The notes under the pieces: generated by a model
Database searches by the model: none
The model's input: only the letters and a program-made list of their open reading frames with translations
Told to the model about the DNA's origin: nothing
Assembly: GCF_014639875.1 (NCBI RefSeq)
Contig: NZ_BMGD01000006.1
Coordinates: 62,001-126,000, forward strand
Reading direction: 5' to 3'
Length of the DNA stretch: 64,000 nucleotides
Source of the DNA: Blastomonas aquatica
Lineage (GTDB): Bacteria > Pseudomonadota > Alphaproteobacteria > Sphingomonadales > Sphingomonadaceae
Made by a program: the position numbers and the translations under genes
Part shown: piece by piece, positions 42,702 to 52,541 of the stretch
Numbering within the stretch: the first letter of the stretch is position 1
Layout of the letters: every line of letters starts with the position of its first letter

Positions 42702-44090
42702 ATGAGCACACGTACTTCCACCGGCCAGGACGAGCCCGTGATCACCTCCATCGCACAGCTCGCAGAGCCGATGCGCGAGGGTGAAAAGCCCAAGGCCGAC
42801 TGGCGGATCGGCACCGAGCATGAGAAGTTCGTGTTCTGCCGCAACGATCACCATGCCCCCAGCTATGACGAACCCGGCGGCATCCACGACCTTTTGATGT
42901 CGATGACGGAATTCGGCTGGGAGCCCGTCGAAGAGCGCACCGCTGCTGGTGGCACCAACGTCATCGCGATGCGCGGCCCCGATGGCACCGTCAGCCTAGA
43001 GCCCGCAGGCCAACTCGAACTGTCGGGTGCGCCGCTCGAAAACCTGCACCAGACCTGCGCCGAGACCGGGCGCCACCTCGCCCAGGTCAAGGCCGTGGGC
43101 GAGAAGACCAACACCGGGTTCCTCGGAATGGGGATGTGGCCCGACAAGACCCGCGCCGAGCTGCCGATCATGCCCAAGGGCCGCTATGGCATCATGCTGA
43201 ACCACATGCCGCGCGTCGGCTCGATGGGTCTCGACATGATGCTGCGTACCTGCACCATCCAGGTGAACCTTGATTATGCAAGCGAGGCCGACATGGCCAA
43301 GAAGTTCCGCGTCGGCCTCGCGCTGCAGCCGCTGGCGACCGCCTTGTTCGCCAACTCGCCGTTCACTGAGGGCAAGCCCAACGGCATGCTCTCCTACCGC
43401 AGTCATATCTGGTCGGACACCGACCCCGCGCGCACCGGCATGCTGCCGTTCGTGTTCGAGGACGGCTTCGGCTATGAACGCTATGTCGAATACATGCTCG
43501 ACGTACCGATGTACTTCGTCTTCCGCGACGGACTCTACATCGATGCCGCCGGCCAAAGCTTCCGCGATTTCCTGAACGGCAAGCTCCCCGCGCTGCCTGG
43601 CGAATATCCGACGCAGAGCGACTGGACCGACCACCTCTCGACCGCCTTCCCCGAGGTTCGGCTCAAGAGCTTCCTCGAGATGCGCGGCGCCGATGGCGGA
43701 CCGTGGAGCAAGATCTGCGCGCTGCCGGCTTTGTGGGTCGGCCTGCTCTACGACCAGACCGCGCTCGATGCGGCATGGGATGTGGTCAAGGGCTGGACCA
43801 TAGATGAGCGCCAGACGTTGCGCGATTCGGTGCCCAAGATGGGCCTCAATGCACCGATCGCAGGCGGCGGCAAATTGCTCGACATCGCCGCCGAAGTGCT
43901 CGACATCGCTACCTCAGGCCTCGCCGCCCGCGCCCGCACCAACTCGAGCGGCGACAACGAAACCGGCTTCCTTGAACCGCTGCGCGACACCGTCGCCCGC
44001 GGCCGCACGCCGGCCGAAGACCTGCTCGCCAAATACCATGGCGAATGGGGCGGCGATCTGAGCCGGATCTATGACGAGATGCAGTTTTGA
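42702..44090 (+). CDS. gshA: Glutamate-cysteine ligase, plant/alphaproteobacterial type
   Basis: This 462-residue enzyme belongs to the GCS2-like group found in plants and alphaproteobacteria, with W-R-I-G-T-E-H-E-K-F near 34-43, L-E-P-A-G-Q-L-E-L-S-G-A and Y-G-I-M-L-N-H-M-P. It ligates glutamate to cysteine, the first and rate-limiting step to glutathione. The start at 42702 follows an AGGG site and is preferred to 42645. Ordinary family length. Glutathione is consistent with the GST and HCCA-isomerase-like genes earlier in the window. Confidence 0.95.
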   Translation: MSTRTSTGQDEPVITSIAQLAEPMREGEKPKADWRIGTEHEKFVFCRNDHHAPSYDEPGGIHDLLMSMTEFGWEPVEERTAAGGTNVIAMRGPDGTVSLEPAGQLELSGAPLENLHQTCAETGRHLAQVKAVGEKTNTGFLGMGMWPDKTRAELPIMPKGRYGIMLNHMPRVGSMGLDMMLRTCTIQVNLDYASEADMAKKFRVGLALQPLATALFANSPFTEGKPNGMLSYRSHIWSDTDPARTGMLPFVFEDGFGYERYVEYMLDVPMYFVFRDGLYIDAAGQSFRDFLNGKLPALPGEYPTQSDWTDHLSTAFPEVRLKSFLEMRGADGGPWSKICALPALWVGLLYDQTALDAAWDVVKGWTIDERQTLRDSVPKMGLNAPIAGGGKLLDIAAEVLDIATSGLAARARTNSSGDNETGFLEPLRDTVARGRTPAEDLLAKYHGEWGGDLSRIYDEMQF

Positions 44091-44127
44091 TTTTTTACCA
44101 TCGCCCGTGACCCCTTCCCCTCGCCTT

Positions 44128-44217
44128 TGACCTCTCCCCCTCTCCCTTGATGGGAGAGGGTTGCAAAGCCTTGATGAGCGAAGCGAGTTTAGGCGAAGCT
44201 GGGTGAGGGTGACGCGC
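44128..44217. repeat. Family C repeat
   Basis: CTCTCCCTTGATGGGAGAGG is followed by TTGATGAGCGAAGCGAGTTT and CGAAGCTGGGTGAGGGTGAC. The same order of modules recurs at 54784, so this is a composite element. Confidence 0.78.
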
Positions 44218-44242
44218 GGACTCGTTTCAGCATTCCCTTCAC

Positions 44243-44322
44243 CGTCACCCCCGCGAACGCGGGGGTCCCGCTATTGCTTGAACGTTGAAGAAGCGGGATT
44301 CCCGCCTTCGCGGGAATGACGG
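44243..44322. repeat. Family B palindromic element
   Basis: CGTCACCCCCGCGAACGCGG and the inverse GGATTCCCGCCTTCGCGGGA lie about 40 bases apart, next to the family C block. Together they fill the gap between gshA and a convergent membrane-protein gene. Confidence 0.8.
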
Positions 44323-44335
44323 AGGGTGGTGTAAC

Positions 44336-44779
44336 TCACACCTGTGCCACCTGTCCCTGCCTTGCCCGCGCCGGGTGCCGCGCCGCCAGCAGAAGGTACC
44401 AGCCGATCAACACCGTGTTGGGCAGAACATTGCGCCAGAAGCCGGTCGCGATGGAAAGGCCGCTATCGACGATATACCAGAGCAGCAGCGCGACCGTGAT
44501 CCCGCGCCACAGCGCCAGTGACTGCGCGTCGGGCACCTCGCTCGTCCCGCGCACCACCGCCAGCACCGTCGCGCCCCAGCCGAGGGTCACCGCACCCATC
44601 AGCGCCAGAGAAAAGCGAAAGGCGGGGTCCCAGGTGATCGGCCCCGGACCAGCGAGGATCGCGAAGAGCCCGCTCACCCCCGCGCTGGTTACCTCGAAAG
44701 CGCCGCCGATGAGTACCAGCCCGAAGATCATCACCGCGCCGCACCAAATCTGCATCTGCGCCTGCCATTTGCTGTTCAT
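44336..44779 (-). CDS. Four-helix integral membrane protein of unknown function
   Basis: This 147-residue protein has four predicted membrane segments (about 11-32, 57-80, 89-108 and 115-133). Short loops include G-P-G-P-I-T-W-D-P and R-G-T-S-E-V-P-D. The pattern is that of small uncharacterised proteobacterial membrane proteins. No catalytic motif is seen. It is divergent from the extensin-like gene, with 119 bases between starts. Confidence 0.6.
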   Translation of the reverse strand: MNSKWQAQMQIWCGAVMIFGLVLIGGAFEVTSAGVSGLFAILAGPGPITWDPAFRFSLALMGAVTLGWGATVLAVVRGTSEVPDAQSLALWRGITVALLLWYIVDSGLSIATGFWRNVLPNTVLIGWYLLLAARHPARARQGQVAQV

Positions 44780-44898
44780 GCCTGCGTCTCCCGTCTGGAT
44801 TGAATGACCTTGGGTATGTCGCGATCAGCGGCAGAACAATTACGCCACAGGTCATCGCGCTGCATCCTTATGCGGCCGATCTGCGTAACCTCGTCCAT

Positions 44899-45630
44899 AT
44901 GCGTATTCCCAACATCATCGGTCTGGCCCGGCGGCTGATCTGGCTCGCCATCTTTGTGTTCGCACTGCTGGTGCTGTTCGCCTGGCTGAGGCCTGGACGC
45001 GAGGACATGCCATGGACGCCGTTGAGCCTGAGCGACCCCATCGGCATGTCCACCGGGCGCAAGGTCGCGCGGCTGACCGGCGATCGTGATGGTTGTATCG
45101 CACTGCTCGAGACATCAGGGCTGGAATTCGATGCATTGGAACCGCGGGGCAGCGACCAGTGCCGGGTCGAGGATGCAATTCGGCTGGATGGCACGCAGGA
45201 CCTGCTGGCGATGACCCCGCGCTCGGTCGCGCCCTCGTGCCCGGTGATGATCGGCATGCTGATCTGGCAGAACCAGGTCGTGCAAGCGCAGGCGCAGGAG
45301 ATCTTCGGCCAGCGGGTGGCGCGGATCGAGACCTTTGGCAGCTTCTCGTGCCGCCGCATGTATGGTCGGAGCGAAGGCGCGTGGAGCGAGCATGCCCGTG
45401 CCAATGCGATCGATATCGGCGCATTCGTACTGGCCGACGGGACGCGGATATCGGTGCTGGGCGATTGGCCGGGCGAAGGCGACAAAGCGATGTTCTTGCG
45501 CGAGGTGCGCGATGGTGCGTGCGATCTGTTCTCGACCGTGCTGTCGCCGGAGTATAATGCGGCCCACGCCGACCATTTCCACTTCGACATGGCTGATCGC
45601 GGCGAAATGGGGTGGCGGGCCTGCCGATAG
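44899..45630 (+). CDS. Extensin-like family protein, membrane-anchored
   Basis: This 243-residue protein has an N-terminal membrane anchor (about 10-28). A C-terminal extensin-like domain carries S-C-R-R-M-Y-G-R, H-A-R-A-N-A-I-D-I-G-A-F and H-A-D-H-F-H-F-D. The His-x6-Asp and C-terminal His pattern and the cysteine pairs are like those of M15/LAS-type peptidoglycan peptidases, so a zinc-dependent periplasmic enzyme is plausible. The start at 44899 is preferred to 44800 because it leads directly into the anchor. Confidence 0.82.
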   Translation: MRIPNIIGLARRLIWLAIFVFALLVLFAWLRPGREDMPWTPLSLSDPIGMSTGRKVARLTGDRDGCIALLETSGLEFDALEPRGSDQCRVEDAIRLDGTQDLLAMTPRSVAPSCPVMIGMLIWQNQVVQAQAQEIFGQRVARIETFGSFSCRRMYGRSEGAWSEHARANAIDIGAFVLADGTRISVLGDWPGEGDKAMFLREVRDGACDLFSTVLSPEYNAAHADHFHFDMADRGEMGWRACR

Positions 45631-45692
45631 AGCTTTTTCGAGTTGACCGTTTTCCGGTCAACGGCTCGGAAAACGCGGCAACAAAAACCCCG

Positions 45693-46364
45693 TTACTCGC
45701 GCCCGGCGCGGATCGCGGCACCTGCGGCGATCGGACAGATCACGGTGAGCAACAGACTGGCCGCGCCCAGCAGCATCAACCCGTTCTGGCTGCCGGGCGC
45801 AAGACTGCCCGCCCCGAAGATCAGCAGCGGCACCGCCAGCGGCAGCAGGAGCAATCCGCCCAGCGCCGCACCATGGCGCAAGCCGGCGGTAAGCGAGGCG
45901 ATCATCACGCCCAAGGCAGCGAGCGCCGGTGTCGCGAAAGCAAGGCCGATCTCGACGATCATCAACTGCTCGGATGTCTGCCCCAGCAACCCTGCCGAGA
46001 TCACCGCCGCGAGCATCAGCGGCGGGCCGAAGCTGAGCCAGTGGCCGATGGTCTTGGCGAGCGCGATCAGCTCTTCGGATATCCCGCGCACGACATACTG
46101 GTCGATCATCCCCTGATCGACATCGGCCTGCACCAGCCGGTCGATCGGCAGGATGCTCGCAAGCAACGCCGCAACCCAGATCACCCCGCCGCCGGTACGG
46201 CCCAGCAACTGCGCGTCGGGACCGACCGCAAACGGATAGATCGTCGCCACCGCGAGGAAGAAGATGATCGGCATGATGAAGCCGGAAGACCCGCGCGCGC
46301 CGCCGCCCAGACCAAAGGCCAGCATCAGCTCGCGCCGAATCAGCGTCAGCAGGGCTGCGATCAT
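45693..46364 (-). CDS. ccmB: Heme exporter membrane subunit CcmB
   Basis: This 223-residue protein has six membrane segments. The N-terminus is typical of CcmB (L-I-R-R-E-L-M-L-A-F-G-L-G-G-G-A), with F-F-L-A-V-A-T-I-Y-P-F-A-V-G-P and a central P-I-D-R-L-V-Q-A-D. With CcmA it forms the CcmABC(D) complex that releases holo-CcmE for cytochrome c maturation. It overlaps ccmA by 4 bases. The other ccm genes are not in the window. Confidence 0.93.
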   Translation of the reverse strand: MIAALLTLIRRELMLAFGLGGGARGSSGFIMPIIFFLAVATIYPFAVGPDAQLLGRTGGGVIWVAALLASILPIDRLVQADVDQGMIDQYVVRGISEELIALAKTIGHWLSFGPPLMLAAVISAGLLGQTSEQLMIVEIGLAFATPALAALGVMIASLTAGLRHGAALGGLLLLPLAVPLLIFGAGSLAPGSQNGLMLLGAASLLLTVICPIAAGAAIRAGRE

Positions 46365-47008
46365 TCGGCGTCTTCCAGCATTTCTTTGCCGACGAAATCG
46401 GCGAGCGCCAGCACCTTTGCGCCGTGCATCGGCAGCGGCTGGTGCGAGGCGGCGAGCACGATGCCCCCGCCTGCCCGGTGATCTGCGATCATTGCACCTA
46501 GCCGCTCGATCGATGCGGTATCGAGACCGTTGGCGGGCTCATCGAGCAGCCACACCGCCGCGCGCGAAAGCTGAATCCGCGCCAGCAACGCGCGCTTGCG
46601 CTGCCCGGTCGATAGAAACCGCACCGGCACATCGGCGAGATGCGCGAGATCTACGGCTGCAAGTGCCCGGGTGATGTCGGCAAGCGCGGTGCCATCAATA
46701 TGCGCCCAATGCGCCAACGCGCGCGCTAACGGCTGGCCCTGATCGAGCGCAACACGTTCGTCAGCCAGCGCCATGCGGCCTTTGACTTCGACCGTCCCTG
46801 CATATGCCGATAATAGCCCGCCGAGCACACGGATCAGGCTGGACTTGCCCATGCCGTTGGGCCCGGTGACATGCAACGCCTCGCCGGGATTCAATGCGAA
46901 CGACACCCCGGCAAACAGCATCCGGCCGCCGCGCACGCAGGCAAGGCCGGTGCATTCCAGCGCCGCTTCGCCATCAAAATCCTTGGTTTGTGCAGCATCT
47001 TGCGCCAT
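46361..47008 (-). CDS. ccmA: Heme exporter ATP-binding subunit CcmA
   Basis: This 215-residue ATPase has Walker A G-P-N-G-M-G-K-S at 49-56, the CcmA-specific signature L-S-T-G-Q-R-K-R and Walker [13 protein letters not shown]. It drives heme-CcmE release in c-type cytochrome assembly. The start at 47008 is supported by the divergent phhB gene, whose start is 48 bases away; longer frames would run through phhB. Confidence 0.93.
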   Translation of the reverse strand: MAQDAAQTKDFDGEAALECTGLACVRGGRMLFAGVSFALNPGEALHVTGPNGMGKSSLIRVLGGLLSAYAGTVEVKGRMALADERVALDQGQPLARALAHWAHIDGTALADITRALAAVDLAHLADVPVRFLSTGQRKRALLARIQLSRAAVWLLDEPANGLDTASIERLGAMIADHRAGGGIVLAASHQPLPMHGAKVLALADFVGKEMLEDAE

Positions 47009-47056
47009 CTGCTCCCGGATGGCGCATTTGCCGCCCGCTGCCAAGAGGAGACCTTC

Positions 47057-47344
47057 ATGGTAACCAAACTCACCGATATCGAGCGCACCACCGCCTTGTC
47101 CGCGCTGACCGAATGGAACCACGAGCCGCTCCGCGACGGGATCACCCGCACGTTCAGCTTCACCGATTTCGTCGAGGCGTTCGGCTTCATGACGCGGGTC
47201 GCGATTCTTGCCGAGAAAGCCGATCATCACCCTGAATGGTCGAATGTCTACAACCGCGTCGAAATCCTGCTCACCACGCACGATGCCGGTGGGCTTTCGC
47301 AGCGCGATATCGACCTGGCGACCGAGATCGACGCGCTGATCTGA
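47057..47344 (+). CDS. phhB: 4a-hydroxytetrahydrobiopterin dehydratase (PCD/DCoH)
   Basis: This 95-residue protein has the family core F-x-F-x-D-F-x-E-A-F-x-F-M, the catalytic [10 protein letters not shown] and [11 protein letters not shown]. It recycles the pterin cofactor after aromatic amino acid hydroxylation; in bacteria lacking that route it may serve molybdopterin or folate chemistry. A GAGGAG ribosome binding site precedes the ATG. It is divergent from ccmA. Confidence 0.92.
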   Translation: MVTKLTDIERTTALSALTEWNHEPLRDGITRTFSFTDFVEAFGFMTRVAILAEKADHHPEWSNVYNRVEILLTTHDAGGLSQRDIDLATEIDALI

Positions 47345-47445
47345 CCCCTTCGGCGGCCATTGTGCAGGCCGCCTGCTCTCTATACGATGCCTGCCAGACC
47401 GACCCTGCATGAACGGGGCGGCGAGGCATTCTGGAGAGCAAGCTT

Positions 47446-49152
47446 ATGGCAGACGACACCCCGAATCTGGTCGATGAGGCCGCGCAGTCGACGACCGCGC
47501 TGGGGCCATTGATGGGGCTGGCAAGAGAGGACTTTGTCGGAGCGATCGGGCTGTTGCTCCGCGAAACCGCGAGCGATCCGGCCCGCACCATGCGCCACGC
47601 CCAGATGTTCTCGGAAGACGTCGTCAAGATCATGATGGGCCAGTCGCAGCTGTCGCCTGATCCCAAGGACAAGCGCTTCATGGACCCGGCCTGGCAGTTC
47701 AACCCGTTCTTCAAGGCTGGCGCGCAATATTACCTGGCCGTGCAAAAGGGCATGAAGACCTGGATCGACGAGCTCGAGCTCGACGCTCTCGAGCGTGACC
47801 GCGCCAACTTCATCTCGGCGATCATCATCGATGCGCTGGCGCCGACCAACACCCTTATGGGCAATCCGATGGCGCAAAAGCGGATCGTCGATTCAGGCGG
47901 CCTGTCGCTGCTCAAGGGGCTGAAAAACGCCTATAACGACATGGTCTATAACGACGGCATGGTCAGCCAGGTCGACAAGAAGCCGTTCACGCTGGGCGAG
48001 AACGTCGCGACGTCGAAGGGCAATGTCGTCTATCGCGACGAGATCATGGAGCTGGTGCATTATGCGCCGACGACCGACGAGGTCCACGCGATCCCGCAGC
48101 TGACCATCCCGCCGCAGATCAACAAGATGTACATCAACGATCTGTCGCCAGAAAAATCGGTGGTCAAGTGGCAGCTCGACAACGGCATCCAGACCTTCGT
48201 CATCTCGTGGCGCAACCCGCAAAAGGAGCATGGGGCTTGGGCGATGGCGGATTACATCGCCGCCTGTACCCGCGCGATCGACGTGGTGTGCGAGATCACG
48301 GGTTCGAAGAAGGTCAATGTTTCGGGTGGCTGCTCGGGCGGGCAGACGCTGGCGATGCTGCTCTCCAAGCTCAAGGCATCGGGCGATGACCGCATCGGCG
48401 CGGTGACATTGATGGTGTGCGTGCTCCACCCCAAGCAGACCGATATCGAGGCCGGATCGCTGATGAGCGACAACGGCCTGGCGCTCGCCAAGCAGCGCGC
48501 GGCGAAAAAGGGCGTGATCAAGGGCAGTGATCTTTCGCGCGGCTTTGCCTGGCTGCGCCCCAACGACCTGATCTGGAACTATGTCATCAACAACTATCTG
48601 ATGGGCGAGGACCCGCCGGCGTTCGACGTGTTGTTCTGGAATGCGGATGCCACCAACCTATCGGCGAGCCTGATGGGCGACTTCCTGACGATCTTCGAGA
48701 CGCTCGCCTTCACCAAGCACGGCGAGGTCGAGATGGTCGATCACAAGATCGATCTGTCGAAGGTGACCAACGACCTGTTCATCCTGGGCGGGGTGACCGA
48801 TCACATCACCCCATGGCGCGCGTGCTATCGCTCGACGCAATTGTTCGGATCGAAGAACGTCGATTTCGTGCTCTCGCAATCGGGGCATATGCAGGCGATC
48901 CTCAACCCGCCGACCAACCCCAAGGCCAAGTATTTCCGCATGAAGGGCAATACCCCGACCAAGGCAGGCAAGACCCCTGCGGACGTCGATGCGTGGCTGG
49001 CCAAGGCCGAGGAGGTCAAGGGCAGCTGGTGGCCGTATTGGATGGAATGGCTGCAGGCGCGCTCGGGCGACAAGATGGCTGCGCCTTCAAGCACCGGCAG
49101 CAAGAAAAACCGCGCGCTGGAACCTGCGCCGGGTCTGTATGTACTGGAATGA
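47446..49152 (+). CDS. phaC: Class II-like PHA synthase
   Basis: This 568-residue synthase has catalytic C296 in G-G-C-S-G-G, close to the G-A-C-S-G-G box of Pseudomonas class II synthases. Much of the sequence follows that class: R-F-x-D-P-A-W, M/L-A-P-T-N-T-L, G-G-x-S-L-L-x-G-L, G-M-x-S-Q-V, P-P-Q-I-N-K, D-L-S-P-E-K-S, D-H-I-T-P-W and S-G-H-x-Q-x-I-L-N-P-P. Class II enzymes polymerise medium-chain 3-hydroxyacyl-CoA. A depolymerase gene of the mcl type follows, as in Pseudomonas. GGAG lies 10 bases before the ATG. It differs clearly from the class I synthase at 12944. Confidence 0.88.
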   Translation: MADDTPNLVDEAAQSTTALGPLMGLAREDFVGAIGLLLRETASDPARTMRHAQMFSEDVVKIMMGQSQLSPDPKDKRFMDPAWQFNPFFKAGAQYYLAVQKGMKTWIDELELDALERDRANFISAIIIDALAPTNTLMGNPMAQKRIVDSGGLSLLKGLKNAYNDMVYNDGMVSQVDKKPFTLGENVATSKGNVVYRDEIMELVHYAPTTDEVHAIPQLTIPPQINKMYINDLSPEKSVVKWQLDNGIQTFVISWRNPQKEHGAWAMADYIAACTRAIDVVCEITGSKKVNVSGGCSGGQTLAMLLSKLKASGDDRIGAVTLMVCVLHPKQTDIEAGSLMSDNGLALAKQRAAKKGVIKGSDLSRGFAWLRPNDLIWNYVINNYLMGEDPPAFDVLFWNADATNLSASLMGDFLTIFETLAFTKHGEVEMVDHKIDLSKVTNDLFILGGVTDHITPWRACYRSTQLFGSKNVDFVLSQSGHMQAILNPPTNPKAKYFRMKGNTPTKAGKTPADVDAWLAKAEEVKGSWWPYWMEWLQARSGDKMAAPSSTGSKKNRALEPAPGLYVLE

Positions 49153-49339
49153 AGCATGCAAATAAAATCCTCTCCCGGAACGGGAAGGTGGCATGATGTA
49201 GCTATGACGGAGGGGAAGCGGTACGATGTGCTTTTTCAGGCGCCGTACAAGGGCGCTTTGCCTCCGCCGTGTCACGGCCCCCCTCCCCGGATCGGGTAGG
49301 ATTTGAGTACAATACCATCCAACCGACAGGAATTCCCTT

Positions 49340-50173
49340 TTGGCCAGCAAACCCAAGCCAACCGCCGCTAGCGGCCCCGAGATCACCATGGAGGTGGCCG
49401 ATGGCCGCACCCTGCGCGTGGCTCGGTGGCGCTTTGACGAAGGGCTGACCAAGCCGCCATTGCTGTTCTTCAACGGCATCGGGGCGAACATGGAAGCGGT
49501 CGCGCCGTTTGCCGAGATGATGGAGGAGCGGCCGTTCATTACCTTCGACATGCCCGGTGTCGGCGGATCGCCAGATCCCAAGGTACCCTATAACGCCTTC
49601 CTGATGGCGCGCTGCGCGTGGCTGCTGCTTCAGCAGTTCGAGATCAAGACGGTCGATGTGATGGGGGTCAGCTGGGGCGGCGCGATGGCGCAGCACTTTG
49701 CCCTGCAGCACCCGGGCAGTGTCAACCGGCTTGTGCTCGCCGCGACGACCGCAGGTATGCTGATGGTTCCCGGCAATATCGCCGCGCTCAGCAAGATGGC
49801 CGACCCGCGCCGCTATATCGACCCCAGCTATATGGAAAAGCATTTCGCGACGCTCTACGGCGGTTCGACCGACGGCGCGACCGGCCACACCGGCCGCATC
49901 ACCCCGCCCTCCAAGATGGGCTATTTCTATCAGCTGCTCGCGATGATCGGCTGGACCAGCGCACCATTCCTGCCGTTCATGAACAAGCCGACATTGATCC
50001 TGATGGGCGGCGACGATCAGATCGTGCCTCCGATCAACGGCCAGATCCTCAAGACGCTGATCCGCAATTCGGAGCTCAAGATCATCGACGATGGCGGGCA
50101 TCTGTTCATGCTCAGCCATCTGGAGGAAAGCCTGGACGCGATCCGCGAACATCTGGATGCGGTGGAAGCGTAA
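49340..50173 (+). CDS. phaZ: Intracellular medium-chain PHA depolymerase
   Basis: This 277-residue alpha/beta hydrolase has the nucleophile motif G-V-S-W-G-G-A-M-A-Q and, after it, L-V-L-A-A-T-T-A-G and P-R-R-Y-I-D-P-S. The late motifs K-M-G-Y-F-Y-Q-L and D-D-G-G-H-L-F follow closely the Pseudomonas mcl-PHA depolymerase. It releases 3-hydroxy acids from stored granules. The start is TTG at 49340, with CAGGA upstream. It lies 187 bases after the class II-like synthase, in the same direction. Confidence 0.88.
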   Translation: MASKPKPTAASGPEITMEVADGRTLRVARWRFDEGLTKPPLLFFNGIGANMEAVAPFAEMMEERPFITFDMPGVGGSPDPKVPYNAFLMARCAWLLLQQFEIKTVDVMGVSWGGAMAQHFALQHPGSVNRLVLAATTAGMLMVPGNIAALSKMADPRRYIDPSYMEKHFATLYGGSTDGATGHTGRITPPSKMGYFYQLLAMIGWTSAPFLPFMNKPTLILMGGDDQIVPPINGQILKTLIRNSELKIIDDGGHLFMLSHLEESLDAIREHLDAVEA

Positions 50174-50183
50174 ACACAAATTC

Positions 50184-50261
50184 GTTTTCCGGCGAAAGCC
50201 GGAATCCAGAGGCGACTACAACGCAATCTGACCCCTGGATTCCGGCTTTCGCCGGAGAACA
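50184..50261. repeat. Family A palindromic element between convergent genes
   Basis: TTTTCCGGCGAAAGCCGGAA and GATTCCGGCTTTCGCCGGAG surround a 40-base loop between phaZ (plus) and glcB (minus). It is a likely bidirectional terminator. Confidence 0.8.
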
Positions 50262-50280
50262 GGTTGTGAGTGCATGAGCC

Positions 50281-52383
50281 TCAGCCCGCCTTCACCCGCT
50301 GCCGGTATGCATGCAGCAAAGGCTCGGTATAGCCGCTGGGCTGGTCGATCCCCTTGAACACCAGATCGCGCGCAGCCTGGAACGCGAGTGAGCCCTCGGG
50401 ATCGCTCGCCATCGGGTGATACAGCGGGTCACCAGCGTTCTGCGCATCGACCTTGGCCGCCATCCGCAGCAATGCCGCATCGACTTCCTCTACGGTGCAC
50501 ACCCCGTGGAGCAGCCAGTTGGCCAGAGCCTGGCTGGCGATGCGCAACGTGGCGCGGTCTTCCATCAGGCCGATGTCGTGGATGTCGGGTACCTTGGAGC
50601 AGCCAATGCCCTGATCGATCCAGCGCACGACATAGCCCAGAATCCCCTGCGCGTTGTTGTCGAGCTCGGCGCGGATGTCTTCGGGCGACCAGTTCTGCCC
50701 GGCGGCGAGCGGGATGCTCAGCAGCGGATCAAGGTTCGGCACCGGCTGGGTGGCGATCTCGGCGCGGCGGGCAAAGACATCGACCTTGTGGTAATGCATC
50801 GCGTGCAGCGTCGCGGCGGTGGGCGATGGCACCCAGGCGGTGTTCGCGCCGGTCAGCGGATGGCCGATCTTCTGTTCCATCATGTCGGCCATCATGTCGG
50901 GCGCGGCCCACATGCCCTTGCCGATCTGCGCCTTGCCATCGAGCCCGCATTGGAGCCCGATACCAACGTTACGCGCCTCGTAGGACTTGATCCAGTCCGA
51001 GGTCTTCATGTCGCCCTTGCGGACCATCGCGCCTGCCTGCATCGAGGTGTGGATCTCGTCGCCGGTGCGATCGAGGAAGCCGGTGTTGATGAACACGATC
51101 CGGTTCCGCACCGCATGGATGCACGCGGCCAGGTTGGCCGATGTCCGCCGCTCCTCGTCCATCACGCCGACCTTGATGGTGTAGCGCGCAAGGCCCAGCA
51201 TGTCCTCGACCGCATCGAACAGGTCGTTGGTGAATGCGCACTCTTCGGGCCCGTGCATCTTGGGCTTGACGATGTAGATCGATCCAGCGCGGCTGTTGCG
51301 GTACCGGCCCAGCCCCTTGATATCGTGGCAGCCGATCGCGCTGGTGAACACCGCATCGAGAATGCCTTCGGGCGCTTCTGACCCATCGGCGAGCAGCACT
51401 GCGGGATTGGTCATCAGATGCCCGACATTGCGCACGAACAGCACGCTGCGGCCCGGCAAAGTGAGCGCAGTGCCATCGGGCGCGGTGTAGTCACGATCCG
51501 GCTCAAGCGCGCGGGTCATCGTCTTGCCGCCCTTGGGGAAGCTGGCTTCGAGGTCGCCACGCATCAGCCCCAGCCAGTTGGTGTAGGCGTTGGTCTTGTC
51601 CTCGGCATCGACCGCGGCGACCGAATCTTCCATGTCCACAATCGTGGTAAGTGCCGCCTCGAGCAGAACATCGGCGATCCCGGCCGGATCGTCCTTGCCG
51701 ATCGGGCTGGCGGGATTGATGACGATCTCGATGTGCAGCCCGTTGTGGCGCAGCAGCAGGTTGGCGCCATTGGTGCCGACAATCTGTGCGGGATCGGCAA
51801 GCGCAGGCGCCCCGCCGGTAAAGTCCGCCCAGCTGCCGTCCGCGAGCGGCACCGCGTCATCCAGAAACGCCTTGGCCGCCTTGACCACCGCAGCGCCGCG
51901 CACCGCGTCATAGCCGCCGGGCTGCGCGGGCGCGGCATCGAGCGCGTCGGTACCGTAATATGCGTCGTACAGGCTCCCCCAGCGCGCGTTGGCGGCGTTG
52001 AGCACGAACCTGTCGTTGAGCGAAGGCACAACCAGCTGGGGACCTGCCATCGTCGCGATCTCGGGATCGACGTCCTGGGTGCCGATGCTGAACGGCTGCG
52101 GCTCGGTCACCAGATAACCGATGTCGTACAGGAAGGTGCGATACTCCATCGCGTTCATCGGCTGGCCCTTGCGCACCCGGTGCCAGTCATCGATCTTGGC
52201 CTGCAGGTCCTCGCGCTTGGCGAGCATCTGGCGGTTAACCGGCGCAAATCGATCGAGCAGCGCGGCGAAATCCGCCCAGAAGCGGTCGGCGTCGAGCGCA
52301 AGCGGGGCCAGCACCGACTCAGTGACAAAGCCGTGCAGCGCGGAATCGATGCTGATGCCGTTGGTCTGGATATAGTCGCTCAT
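50281..52383 (-). CDS. glcB: Malate synthase G
   Basis: This 700-residue enzyme has the length of the monomeric G isoform. It contains the catalytic [14 protein letters not shown] region, [23 protein letters not shown] and the [11 protein letters not shown] segment. It condenses glyoxylate and acetyl-CoA to malate, completing growth on glycolate, acetate or fatty acids, including 3-hydroxy acids from PHA. No isocitrate lyase or glycolate oxidase gene is adjacent. The start at 52383 is preferred to 52491. Confidence 0.96.
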   Translation of the reverse strand: MSDYIQTNGISIDSALHGFVTESVLAPLALDADRFWADFAALLDRFAPVNRQMLAKREDLQAKIDDWHRVRKGQPMNAMEYRTFLYDIGYLVTEPQPFSIGTQDVDPEIATMAGPQLVVPSLNDRFVLNAANARWGSLYDAYYGTDALDAAPAQPGGYDAVRGAAVVKAAKAFLDDAVPLADGSWADFTGGAPALADPAQIVGTNGANLLLRHNGLHIEIVINPASPIGKDDPAGIADVLLEAALTTIVDMEDSVAAVDAEDKTNAYTNWLGLMRGDLEASFPKGGKTMTRALEPDRDYTAPDGTALTLPGRSVLFVRNVGHLMTNPAVLLADGSEAPEGILDAVFTSAIGCHDIKGLGRYRNSRAGSIYIVKPKMHGPEECAFTNDLFDAVEDMLGLARYTIKVGVMDEERRTSANLAACIHAVRNRIVFINTGFLDRTGDEIHTSMQAGAMVRKGDMKTSDWIKSYEARNVGIGLQCGLDGKAQIGKGMWAAPDMMADMMEQKIGHPLTGANTAWVPSPTAATLHAMHYHKVDVFARRAEIATQPVPNLDPLLSIPLAAGQNWSPEDIRAELDNNAQGILGYVVRWIDQGIGCSKVPDIHDIGLMEDRATLRIASQALANWLLHGVCTVEEVDAALLRMAAKVDAQNAGDPLYHPMASDPEGSLAFQAARDLVFKGIDQPSGYTEPLLHAYRQRVKAG

Positions 52384-52541
52384 TCCCGGTCCTCTTTGCT
52401 TGATACGAACCCCCCGCGCGCAGCGCGCAGGGAAATTCAGAGTATTTCCGGGGAGGAATGAAGCACCGGCTATGGCAAGGCAAGGCGCCAAAGTAAATCC
52501 GCTTTGCCCACAACGGGTGGCGGCATGCGACCAACCGGGCT

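Noticed and set aside
49202-50179. A 325-codon minus-strand frame opposite phaZ
   Set aside because: The plus strand encodes a complete depolymerase with a catalytic serine motif; the antisense product has no fold pattern.
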